Shown: positions 8,821 to 15,774 of the stretch, piece by piece
Position numbering within the stretch: the stretch's first letter is position 1
Layout: each line of letters opens with the position of its first letter
Source: Pseudomonadota bacterium
GTDB lineage: Bacteria > Desulfobacterota > Desulfobulbia > Desulfobulbales > JAGXFP01
Assembly: GCA_018814305.1 (NCBI GenBank)
Contig: JAHJAA010000076.1
Coordinates: 1-33,800, forward strand
Reading direction: 5' to 3'
DNA: 33,800 nucleotides
Position numbers and translations under genes: made by a program
Notes under the pieces: model-generated
Database searches by the model: none
Seen by the model: only the letters and a program-made list of their open reading frames with translations
Told to the model about the DNA's origin: nothing

Positions 8821-9041
8821 TTGTAACCTCCATAGCGACACAAATCGATAGAATGGTCCGAGATCACGCTCGAACCAGTTGATGCTATCTTGTTATAAAA
8901 AAAAGAGAATGGTAATGTTATATCAAACAATGGAAGAATCGCAAACGGCTAAATTCAGTAAAGTGAGCGATTCTTACCCCATTATGAAAACATCCTATAT
9001 TTTAAAGAGCAATAAACCCTCTTCAATTCAGGAGTTTCAAC
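8821..9041. promoter_or_regulatory. divergent intergenic region of the exported-protein cluster
   Basis: This 221-base AT-rich gap separates the leftward lipoprotein/hydrolase/caspase set from the rightward transglutaminase/caspase pair, so it should hold both promoters. It contains A/T runs near 8893-8905 and a TTATATC near 8917, but I cannot assign a convincing -35/-10 pair to either direction. Shared control of both arms is inference from layout. Confidence 0.4.
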
Positions 9042-10694
9042 ATGCCTCGTCTTCCATTTCTCTTTCCGGCCCTGTTGCTGTTCTGCGCTGTCAACTTCAC
9101 CTCCACCCCAGTCATAGGAAACGAGCGGACCAACCGCCCCATGGATCCCGACCTCCAAGAGTTCATGCTGGATCAGCAGAAGGAACTTGAGGACTTTGAC
9201 CAGGAGATCGACCAGGAGTATCAGACCTTCATTGATGAAAACGATCGGGACTTTGCGGTTTTTTTGAAAGAGGCCTGGGAAGAATTCGATTCTGAAGAGC
9301 CGGTCAAGGTCATCAAGCAGCCGAAACCGGATATCGTCCCACAACTTGTTACGCCGCCGGTGGGAACCGACAAACAACCAACCCCGGAGCCGATTCGAAT
9401 CGTTGTCAATACCCCTCCGGTCGAAACGAAGCCGGCCACCATAAGACCGGTCAGCCAGGAGCCGGCGCCCCCGACCCCGGCCCCTCCGAAACCGGTCAGC
9501 ATTCCACAACCGGAAGCCTCCGTACTTACTCCAAGCCAAGTTCCCATCCCCGCGGCCCCAGTGATTCCCGCCGCACCGGGACCTGACCCGACGGCATCAG
9601 GAAGTCCGCTCAGCTTTGACTATTTCGGCACGGAGATGCATCTCCGTTTTGATCCCCGGTTGAGCCGGGGCATCACTCCTCCAATCAACAATGACTCAAT
9701 CAGCCGCTACTGGGAGGCCATCGCGGGCACTGCCTTTAAACCGTATATTGAGCAAACCCTCCGCTACCGGGACACCCTCCGGTTAAATGACTGGGGGTAT
9801 CTGTTGCTTTTGGACAAGTCCGCAGCCGAAATCCTTGACGACCCCAGCCCAAACAATCGAGCTCTGTTCACCTGGTTCATGATGACCAAGGCAGGATACG
9901 ACTGCAAGGTGGGCTTCAGAGATGATACGATCACCACTCTGATGCCCGCCCAGAGCCAACTATACGGTCTGTTCTATTTCACCATCAAGAATAAAAAATA
10001 CTATTCCGTCAACCTGGGTCCCCAGGGCGACAAGATCGGCAAAATTTACACCTACCGGGCATCCTATCCCGGAGCCGAAACCAACCTCGATTTCGCCCTA
10101 CCCTCCTACCCGTCTCTAAAAAACGACCCGGCTATTCGCAAACTTTCCTTTGATTACCAGGGCAAGGAATACTCCATAAAGGCAAACTACAATAAAAACA
10201 GCATCCCCTACTTTCAGTACTATCCCCAGAACGAGGTCGGGGTCTATGCCGATGCCCAGGTTCCCGATCTGGTCAAAGGCTCACTCCTGGCCGAATTAAA
10301 ACCCCTTATTCAGGACCGACCGGAGGCAGAGGCAGTGAATCTGCTTTTGCGCTTTACCCAGACCGCCTTCAATTACCAAACCGATGACGACCAATTCCAC
10401 CGGGAAAAATTTCTCTTTCCGGAAGAGACCCTCTTCTACCCCTATTCGGATTGCGAGGACCGCTCAATCCTCTTTTCCTATCTGGTGAGAAATCTTCTGG
10501 GCCTTGATGTGGTCCTTTTGAACTACCCAAATCATATTGCCACCGCGGTCCGTCTCAAAGAAAACCATGACGGGGATCAAATTATTGTCAACGGCAAACC
10601 ATATACGATCTGCGACCCTACTTACATCAATGCGGAACTGGGCCATGCCATGCCCCAATTCCGAGAGGTTACGCCAAAGGTTATTACCCTGTGA
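9042..10694 (+). CDS. exported transglutaminase-like protein with Pro-rich linker
   Basis: A 550-residue exported protein. Residues 1-26 form a signal peptide. About 35-85 is strongly acidic and helical (D-Q-Q-K-E-L-E-D-F-D-Q-E-I). About 95-185 is a proline-rich linker of P-x-P and P-P repeats, as in proteins that span cell wall or periplasm. The C-terminal part has a transglutaminase-like Cys/His/Asp set: C471 in Y-S-D-C-E-D-R, H498 in N-H-I-A-T-A-V, and D525 in T-I-C-D-P-T-Y. Such domains act as cysteine proteases or as cross-linkers; which applies here is not decidable from sequence. The start at 9042 is preceded by CAGGAG. It lies 77 bases before the caspase gene, so the two are probably one operon. 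Confidence 0.8.
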   Translation: MPRLPFLFPALLLFCAVNFTSTPVIGNERTNRPMDPDLQEFMLDQQKELEDFDQEIDQEYQTFIDENDRDFAVFLKEAWEEFDSEEPVKVIKQPKPDIVPQLVTPPVGTDKQPTPEPIRIVVNTPPVETKPATIRPVSQEPAPPTPAPPKPVSIPQPEASVLTPSQVPIPAAPVIPAAPGPDPTASGSPLSFDYFGTEMHLRFDPRLSRGITPPINNDSISRYWEAIAGTAFKPYIEQTLRYRDTLRLNDWGYLLLLDKSAAEILDDPSPNNRALFTWFMMTKAGYDCKVGFRDDTITTLMPAQSQLYGLFYFTIKNKKYYSVNLGPQGDKIGKIYTYRASYPGAETNLDFALPSYPSLKNDPAIRKLSFDYQGKEYSIKANYNKNSIPYFQYYPQNEVGVYADAQVPDLVKGSLLAELKPLIQDRPEAEAVNLLLRFTQTAFNYQTDDDQFHREKFLFPEETLFYPYSDCEDRSILFSYLVRNLLGLDVVLLNYPNHIATAVRLKENHDGDQIIVNGKPYTICDPTYINAELGHAMPQFREVTPKVITL

Positions 10695-10771
10695 GGCTTC
10701 AGAAAACCCCTTAACAAATAAAGGGGAAACAAGAGATTCAAATCTTTTTATACTTTCTTGGAGAGAATTTG

Positions 10772-12454
10772 ATGCCCCCATTCAATCGCCCCATTGTTAC
10801 ATTGCTGACGATTATCCTTCTGCTTGCCACCTTCCCCGGCATCAGCTCTGCAGGCAACCGCAAACTGATGAGTATCAACGCCGCCAAAGTTCTGGCAACC
10901 AGGGCCCTCGCCGAGACCGTCCAAGGACTGACCGTGGTCTCCGATGAGTCGGTAACCGATCTTGCGGCAGGCCTCCCGGAGATCACGGTTGCAGCTGGAA
11001 CTGAAGCCAACCTGAAAGGTATCCGATATGAAGAAATATCCTATGATCAGGACCGCGATATCGCCAAAGTCACCGCCTCACTGATCATGGACTCCGTAAA
11101 AAGCGCCTCAGGGGAGATCATCCCCATGGGCGGACAGAAAATCAGTCGAGTCGCCTTTGCCACCACCACCCCGGACAGCGCCGGTCCCCTTGAGGCCCTC
11201 CGGGCGGCCGAACTCGATGCCTACCGCAAACTGGGTCAGGAGGTCGCAGGACTCACCCTGGAGAGCAGAACCGTCATCGGGCATCGCACCATGCAATCGG
11301 ATTCGGTTAAAAGCCGGACCAGGGCACTGCTCTATCTGGCCCAAGTCATTGATTACTCCTGGGACAGCGATGGCAACGCCCATGTCCGGATGGCCATGGA
11401 CCTTAAATCCGCTTCGGTTCTGCTTGGTGAAAAAGTCATGGCTGAGGAAACGGTGGTGGAGGTTGAAGGTGAAGCCTCCCAAATGGATGAAATCATCGCA
11501 ACCGCCCCATCTCCTGGGCCCCAGGCGCTCCCCTTATCACCCGCGCCCCAGACTCTCCCTCCGACCATTGTCCGGGACCAACCGAGTTCTCTGAGAATCC
11601 GATCCGGCATGAGCAGTGCCATAAAGTCCCCAACCCCCTTCTCTCTGCCGGGCACCACAACTCAAAACTCTGCCGGGATTGCGGTGATTATCGGTAATCG
11701 TGATTACGCCAAAGTCGGCAAGGAGGTCCCGAATATCGATTATGCCCTCCGCGATGCCGAGGCAATCACCACATATGTGACCCGCACCCTGGGGTTTCGG
11801 GAAGGCAACATCATTCGGCTTAACAATGCCACCCAGGCGGATCTGGTGGCCACCTTTGGCTCGGAGTCCAACCCCCATGGGAAATTGATGGATTGGGTAA
11901 AACCGGGTGAGTCAGAGGTCTTCATTTACTATTCCGGTCATGGCGCCCCGAGTCTTACCAGCGGTAAAGGGTATCTCCTCCCGGTTGACGCCGACCCGGC
12001 CAAAGTGGATCTAAACGGTTACGCCCTGGATCTGCTCTACAGCAACCTGGACAAAGTAAGGGCCAAGACCATGACCGTGGTCATTGATGCCTGCTTTTCC
12101 GGGACCTCCGCCGGCGGGGCGTTGGTCAAAAATGCCTCATCCCTGTCGTTACGTACCGTGGCCAGCAAGGCACCGGCATCAACCACCATCCTTACCGCCG
12201 CAGCCACTACTGAGGTCGCCTCCTGGGATACCGAACTTGGCCATGGTCTGTTTACCCGCTATTTTCTGGAAGGGATCAGCGGCAAGGCCGACCAGGGCAG
12301 CTTCGGGAATAACGATCATCGGGTAACCCTGGCCGAGCTCAGCCATTATCTACAAGAAGAGGTCGCCTACAATGCCAGAAAACTCTATGGTCGGGAGCAG
12401 CACCCCCAGATCAATGGCGACGACGGCAAGGTCCTCTCGAATCTGAGCGAGTGA
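10772..12454 (+). CDS. exported tandem LPP20-like / caspase (peptidase C14) protein
   Basis: A 560-residue exported protein with a signal peptide (residues 1-28). Two consecutive LPP20/FlgT-N-like segments follow, at about 36-111 (A-A-K-V-L-A-T-R-A-L-A-E-T-V-Q-G-L) and 142-215 (A-A-E-L-D-A-Y-R-K-L-G-Q-E-V-A-G-L). A Pro-rich linker runs from about 240 to 300, then a caspase domain opens at I-A-V-I-I-G-N-R-D-Y. The catalytic pair is intact: H390 in Y-Y-S-G-H-G-A and C441 in V-I-D-A-C-F-S-G. The ATG at 10772 has GGAGAG upstream; the TTG just before it is unlikely. The region from G-N-R-D-Y to the A-S-S-L-S-L-R segment matches the 1494-3557 caspase closely, so the two are paralogues. The probable role is an envelope protease of unknown substrate. 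Confidence 0.85.
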   Translation: MPPFNRPIVTLLTIILLLATFPGISSAGNRKLMSINAAKVLATRALAETVQGLTVVSDESVTDLAAGLPEITVAAGTEANLKGIRYEEISYDQDRDIAKVTASLIMDSVKSASGEIIPMGGQKISRVAFATTTPDSAGPLEALRAAELDAYRKLGQEVAGLTLESRTVIGHRTMQSDSVKSRTRALLYLAQVIDYSWDSDGNAHVRMAMDLKSASVLLGEKVMAEETVVEVEGEASQMDEIIATAPSPGPQALPLSPAPQTLPPTIVRDQPSSLRIRSGMSSAIKSPTPFSLPGTTTQNSAGIAVIIGNRDYAKVGKEVPNIDYALRDAEAITTYVTRTLGFREGNIIRLNNATQADLVATFGSESNPHGKLMDWVKPGESEVFIYYSGHGAPSLTSGKGYLLPVDADPAKVDLNGYALDLLYSNLDKVRAKTMTVVIDACFSGTSAGGALVKNASSLSLRTVASKAPASTTILTAAATTEVASWDTELGHGLFTRYFLEGISGKADQGSFGNNDHRVTLAELSHYLQEEVAYNARKLYGREQHPQINGDDGKVLSNLSE

Positions 12455-12670
12455 CAGGTCGATATCTCCTTATCGATGAAGCCAAATGGCACCACCTTCG
12501 ATGAGTCTGATATCCAAAAAACCGTTCCCCTCTTTGTTTTGCTTCAAAAATCACCGTGAAGAGGAAGGTACTCTGCGAAATTGTTGAGAAATCCAACTTG
12601 ACAAAGAAATCCTCCCCGTGAAATGATAAAGAATAACCTAATATTATAAACCTCTTGCGGAGAATACCAG

Positions 12671-12982
12671 ATGCAGGACGTAAATCCGAACCTCATTACG
12701 TGCATTGTGGAAAGGGGCAAAGCGGACGAAGTTGTTGAGGCTGCCATTGCAGCCGGGGCGGACGGTGCGACCATGTACTATGGCCGGGGAACCGGAGTCC
12801 GTCAGAAACTGGGATTTTCCGGGTTGTTCATTAAGCCGGAAAAGGAAATTATTCTTATTGTCACTCGGACCGAACAGACTGAGGCAGTATTTAATGCCGT
12901 GGTCAAAGCAGCCAACCTGGAACAGAAAGGCAAAGGGTTCGCCTTTCTCCATAAAATCGACCGGGCGGTCGGATTTCTATAA
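12671..12982 (+). CDS. P-II-family (GlnB-like) signalling protein
   Basis: A 103-residue protein with the layout of a P-II-like trimeric regulator. It has an opening beta strand (L-I-T-C-I-V-E-R-G-K-A-D-E-V-V-E-A-A), then A-G-A-D-G-A-T-M-Y-Y-G-R-G-T-G (residues about 27-41) in place of the canonical T-loop entry, then E-K-E-I-I-L-I-V-T and a C-terminal G-K-G-F-A-F segment. Such proteins bind nucleotides and control a transporter or enzyme encoded nearby. The ribosome site GGAG lies eight bases before the ATG. The membrane protein 40 bases downstream is the natural partner. No Tyr in the position normally uridylylated is evident to me, so control by GlnD is not implied. Confidence 0.65.
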   Translation: MQDVNPNLITCIVERGKADEVVEAAIAAGADGATMYYGRGTGVRQKLGFSGLFIKPEKEIILIVTRTEQTEAVFNAVVKAANLEQKGKGFAFLHKIDRAVGFL

Positions 12983-13022
12983 TCAATCACCTGTGAGCCA
13001 TGGCTTCGGCCCGGAGTGAACC

Positions 13023-13514
13023 ATGCTAAAGATGCTCTTAGTTGCTTTTCTAATTCTACTCGGGAATAACCTTTTCGATATCATTGGGAATGCAGAACTC
13101 AGCACCCTGATCCAGACGACCATCGGCGATCATAATACGCTGATCATGGCCTATGGCCTGGTCATCATTCTTGGCGTCACCTGCATGACGTATGTTCTTG
13201 CAGCCTTCCAGCTTCACTCCCTGCTCTTTCTCTGGACTCAACTCTTTCTCATCCTGAGCCAACTGTCGGTTTGCCTACTGGTGCTAGGCTCTTTTTTCTG
13301 CTGGTTCAGTTTATCGATCAATCCCTGGATGGAGCTTGGCGCAGTTGCTACTCTGCCCATGATCAGCCTGGCCGGAGCGAGTTTTGCCATGCGAATTTTC
13401 GATTTCAACCACCCGATTCTTCGCTCACTTTATAATTTTTTTCTCCTGCAGATCATCCCATTTTTACTGCTCATGATTTACCAAGGGTACTTCGCGGACA
13501 TCGGCCCGGAATAA
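13023..13514 (+). CDS. integral membrane protein of unknown function
   Basis: A 163-residue, very hydrophobic protein I do not recognise. Four to five membrane helices are visible: about 2-20, 38-61, 64-97 (long enough for one or two passes), 102-125 and 135-155. A short polar loop at about 22-37 (N-A-E-L-S-T-L-I-Q-T-T-I-G-D-H-N) separates the first two. There is no signal peptide cleavage site and no catalytic motif. The start has GGAG ten bases upstream. It follows the P-II-like gene by 40 bases, which suggests a regulator-membrane protein pair; that role is inferred from position only. Confidence 0.6.
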   Translation: MLKMLLVAFLILLGNNLFDIIGNAELSTLIQTTIGDHNTLIMAYGLVIILGVTCMTYVLAAFQLHSLLFLWTQLFLILSQLSVCLLVLGSFFCWFSLSINPWMELGAVATLPMISLAGASFAMRIFDFNHPILRSLYNFFLLQIIPFLLLMIYQGYFADIGPE

Positions 13515-13517
13515 AAA

Positions 13518-13566
13518 ACGGTCCCACTGCCGTTTCCCCCTTTCCCTATTCAAGCAGCAGGACCGT
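13518..13566. terminator. long-armed hairpin after the membrane-protein gene
   Basis: ACGGTCC (13518-13524) pairs with GGACCGT (13560-13566), and CTGC/GCAG extends the stem around a two-base internal loop. The loop is about 24 bases and pyrimidine-rich. On the minus strand the stem is followed by a T run, so it may work as a terminator in that direction; on the plus strand there is no T run. Its role is uncertain. Confidence 0.35.
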
Positions 13567-13726
13567 CCAAAGGAGGATGTTTCCTTGCCTCTAGAGGAAA
13601 CACGGCAACGTCCCAAGGCAAGATCATACAAATTCATAATTCATGTATTCCCCAAAGATATCTTGCATTTACCGTCACACATGATATTCTATCGAAAATA
13701 ATTCCCATTAAAATTGAGGTGAACTT

Positions 13727-14170
13727 ATGTGTATGGCGGTTTTTAAAAAATGTGAATGCGGTGCCCAAACGGTTCAGTTTCATCTGCGAGACAACCTGCT
13801 ACAACAAGATGTCATATCGCGGCTTTATTGCCCATCCTGCCCCGGAGGCGAATCCTTTAATCAGGCGGCTATGATCAATGATAATGGTTGGATCATTGAG
13901 TATGACATGATCCTGGCCGTCGATGCCATCTCACGGAACAAACTCGTTTCGCCTGAGATGGTAACCCCGGAATACATCTTTGACCTGGGCTACTGCACCT
14001 GGCTGGAAACCTACCCAGGTGAAAAGACAGATATCCACGACGAACGTGAGGCCATTCTCAAGCTCCGGGAAACCAACCAGCAGATGTATTTAAAAGAAAT
14101 CATGGCCTGGAATATCAAGCGCCTGGAGGAATTAAAAACCAAGGGCTGGCGTAAAGCAGTCTTCGCCTAG
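13727..14170 (+). CDS. Cys-motif protein of unknown function
   Basis: A 147-residue protein I do not recognise beyond a conserved-hypothetical impression. The N-terminal 40 residues hold paired cysteines (K-C-E-C-G and Y-C-P-S-C-P) spaced like a zinc ribbon. The middle is acidic and the C-terminal 45 residues are strongly helical with many Lys and Glu (E-A-I-L-K-L-R-E-T-N-Q-Q-M-Y-L-K-E-I). There is no signal peptide, so it is probably cytoplasmic. GAGGTG lies just before the ATG; a second ATG two codons in is possible. It stands alone between the P-II-like pair and the palindromic element that begins five bases after its stop. Confidence 0.6.
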   Translation: MCMAVFKKCECGAQTVQFHLRDNLLQQDVISRLYCPSCPGGESFNQAAMINDNGWIIEYDMILAVDAISRNKLVSPEMVTPEYIFDLGYCTWLETYPGEKTDIHDEREAILKLRETNQQMYLKEIMAWNIKRLEELKTKGWRKAVFA

Positions 14171-14174
14171 TGTC

Positions 14175-14300
14175 CTGTCAAGGATGAAAGGTCGCAATAT
14201 ATCTTCGTCATTTTTTGTGGTGCAAGGTGCGAGCTGAGGAGTCTAGAGCTTTTGTGCTCCTCAACTCGTTATATTGCAGGTGCGAAAAATTGCGTGACAG
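14175..14300. repeat. 126-bp nested-palindrome element (MITE- or REP-like)
   Basis: Three inverted pairs are nested around one centre: CTGTCA (14175-14180) with TGACAG (14295-14300), GCAATATA (14194-14201) with TATATTGC (14270-14277), and TGAGGAG (14235-14241) with CTCCTCA (14257-14263). Nothing in it encodes protein. The symmetric ends suit a non-autonomous mobile repeat, but I see no clear target-site duplication. It could also be transcribed as a structured 3' end of the preceding gene. Confidence 0.5.
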
Positions 14301-14569
14301 ATGCGACGGTCCAGAGTTGACGTAACATTTAGGCTTCCTGAAGCATCTCTCCTTCTTGTCATTTCCCTAATGGGGCCGGGCCGCAAAGGCCCGTCCCACC
14401 TGCGACAAAATGCCACATTGTTCGTTTCCCATGCTGTGCTAAATTACCCCCGATAGCACTTTGTGGCAGTTTATCCATCGGCCTCTTCAGCCTATCCCAA
14501 TATAGAAGCCTTGCATCACAGGCTGCGGGCCATCATCCAACTACCGGGGGTTTCCCCAAGGAGCACAGC
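14301..14569. other. gene-free leader with possible RNA structure
   Basis: This 269-base stretch before the cytochrome gene has no convincing reading frame. Two structures stand out. A GC-rich hairpin, GGGCC-GCAAA-GGCCC, lies at about 14380-14394. A composite helix is formed by TGCCACA (14411-14417) with TGTGGCA (14462-14468), enclosing GTGCTA (14436-14441) paired with TAGCAC (14454-14459). It may be the 5' untranslated region of the cytochrome gene. It does not match any riboswitch class I can recognise. Confidence 0.35.
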
Positions 14570-15370
14570 ATGACGAAAAACCATGAGGAATTGGACCAAA
14601 ACGGCCTGGCCCGTCGGCAGGTAATAATCGGCACCGGTGCCATGGCCGCCGGTGTCGCCCTTTCCCATTTCGGCGGAATGCTCAGATCAGCCGAGGCCAA
14701 GGGAGGCCCCACCGAAAAATGGCCCTGGCCCTATGAGAAACTTGATCCGGCCAAGACCGCTGAAATTGCCTACAATGAATGGTATCGAGTGTTCTGTGGC
14801 TGTGCGGTGATCAACAGCGTCTTCAGTCAATTAAGTGAAAAAATCGGAGAACCCTACAGGTCGTTCCCATCGGACGCCTTTGTTTTTCTGGAGGGTGGCC
14901 AGGTGGGCTGGGGGACGATTTGCGGATCACCGGCCGGGGCCAACATCGTCGCCAACTTGATCATCGGTCCCCGAATCGCCGGTGCCTCGGAAGGTCACCA
15001 TATCGCCTCCGACATCATGCAATGGTATTCGGAAACTGCCCTGCCAACCTTTACCCCCAAGACCCCGAAGAATTCCACCAAGATCATCACCACCACCAGT
15101 GATTCTCCGCTGTGCCATATCTCGGTGGGAAAATGGATGAAGGCAGCCGACTTCGAACTAAAGAGTCCGGAACGGAAAGACCGTTGCGCCCGGGTAGCTG
15201 CAAGCACTGCCTATCGGGTGGTTGAACTTTTGAACGACTGGAAAGACGGCAATTTTGAATCCACCTCCGATTTTACCTGCGCCAAGGAATTCGGCATCAC
15301 CGGCCAATACAACTGCAATGAATGTCATGGGGAGAAAGTCCCCGAGCCCCCTGCCCCAAAGAAGTCCTGA
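14570..15370 (+). CDS. Tat-exported split-Soret-like cytochrome c (C_GCAxxG_C_C family)
   Basis: A 266-residue protein with a twin-arginine-type signal (A-R-R-Q-V-I-I-G-T-G-A, residues 14-24) and a following hydrophobic stretch, so a folded, cofactor-bearing periplasmic protein is expected. The mature part carries the C_GCAxxG_C_C-type cysteines: F-C-G-C-A-V (C76, C78), T-I-C-G-S-P-A-G-A (C118), L-C-H (C182), and C206 and C237. One c-type haem motif, C-N-E-C-H, is at 249-253. Split-Soret cytochromes of Desulfovibrio combine haems with an iron-sulfur centre; only one CxxCH is visible here, fewer than reported for the type protein. AAGGAG precedes the ATG. It stands alone with its own terminator. 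An electron-transfer role is inferred. Confidence 0.75.
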   Translation: MTKNHEELDQNGLARRQVIIGTGAMAAGVALSHFGGMLRSAEAKGGPTEKWPWPYEKLDPAKTAEIAYNEWYRVFCGCAVINSVFSQLSEKIGEPYRSFPSDAFVFLEGGQVGWGTICGSPAGANIVANLIIGPRIAGASEGHHIASDIMQWYSETALPTFTPKTPKNSTKIITTTSDSPLCHISVGKWMKAADFELKSPERKDRCARVAASTAYRVVELLNDWKDGNFESTSDFTCAKEFGITGQYNCNECHGEKVPEPPAPKKS

Positions 15371-15392
15371 ACTGATACAAATCAGCCCTCTT

Positions 15393-15429
15393 AAGGAGGC
15401 CACGACTGATGTCGTGGCCTCCTTTTTTT
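15393..15429 (+). terminator. strong Rho-independent terminator after the cytochrome gene
   Basis: A perfect 14-bp stem (15393-15406 with 15411-15424) around TGAT is followed by a run of T. The stem also begins with A residues, so it can act in both directions and serves the convergent ilvN gene. Confidence 0.9.
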
Positions 15430-15450
15430 ATTATCGAAGGATCACCAGGA

Positions 15451-15774
15451 TCACTTTTCCTGAAAAAAGTCCTCAAGGCGAACAAAAATCTGGTGGTCCG
15501 CACCATGGAGCCCGACCTCCCGGACATCCTCTAATTTACGAAGCTGCTTGACGATTTGATCAAGCCGGCCATCATCATCCACCCTTAGCCAAATCCGGCT
15601 CTCCAGGCCATCACCCACCGGCAGACAGAGAATGCCGTCCATATTGTACACCCGGCGTGAGAAAAGTCCGCAGACGTGGGACATCACCCCGGGATGATTA
15701 TTAACGGTCAACTCCAGAATCTGATGTTTGCGGCCTTGACCGTTACTCTCCATTGCATTTTTATTATTCACCAT
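15451..15774 (-). CDS. ilvN: acetolactate synthase small (regulatory) subunit
   Basis: A 107-residue ACT-domain protein, about the size of the short IlvN subunit and much smaller than IlvH. The ACT domain opens with L-E-L-T-V-N-N-H-P-G-V-M-S-H-V-C-G-L-F-S, followed by R-R-V-Y-N-M-D-G-I. The N-H-P-G-V region binds branched-chain amino acids for feedback inhibition in this family. The ATG at 15774 has GGAGGTGAG upstream; a TTG in the same frame at 15789 is a poorer start. Its first 11 bases overlap the end of ilvB, so the two subunits are translationally coupled. It binds and activates the catalytic subunit made from the same message. Confidence 0.9.
   Translation of the reverse strand: MVNNKNAMESNGQGRKHQILELTVNNHPGVMSHVCGLFSRRVYNMDGILCLPVGDGLESRIWLRVDDDGRLDQIVKQLRKLEDVREVGLHGADHQIFVRLEDFFQEK

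Noticed and set aside
14380-14569. Cobalamin or other known riboswitch before the cytochrome gene
   Set aside because: No recognised conserved box could be matched; only generic stems are visible.
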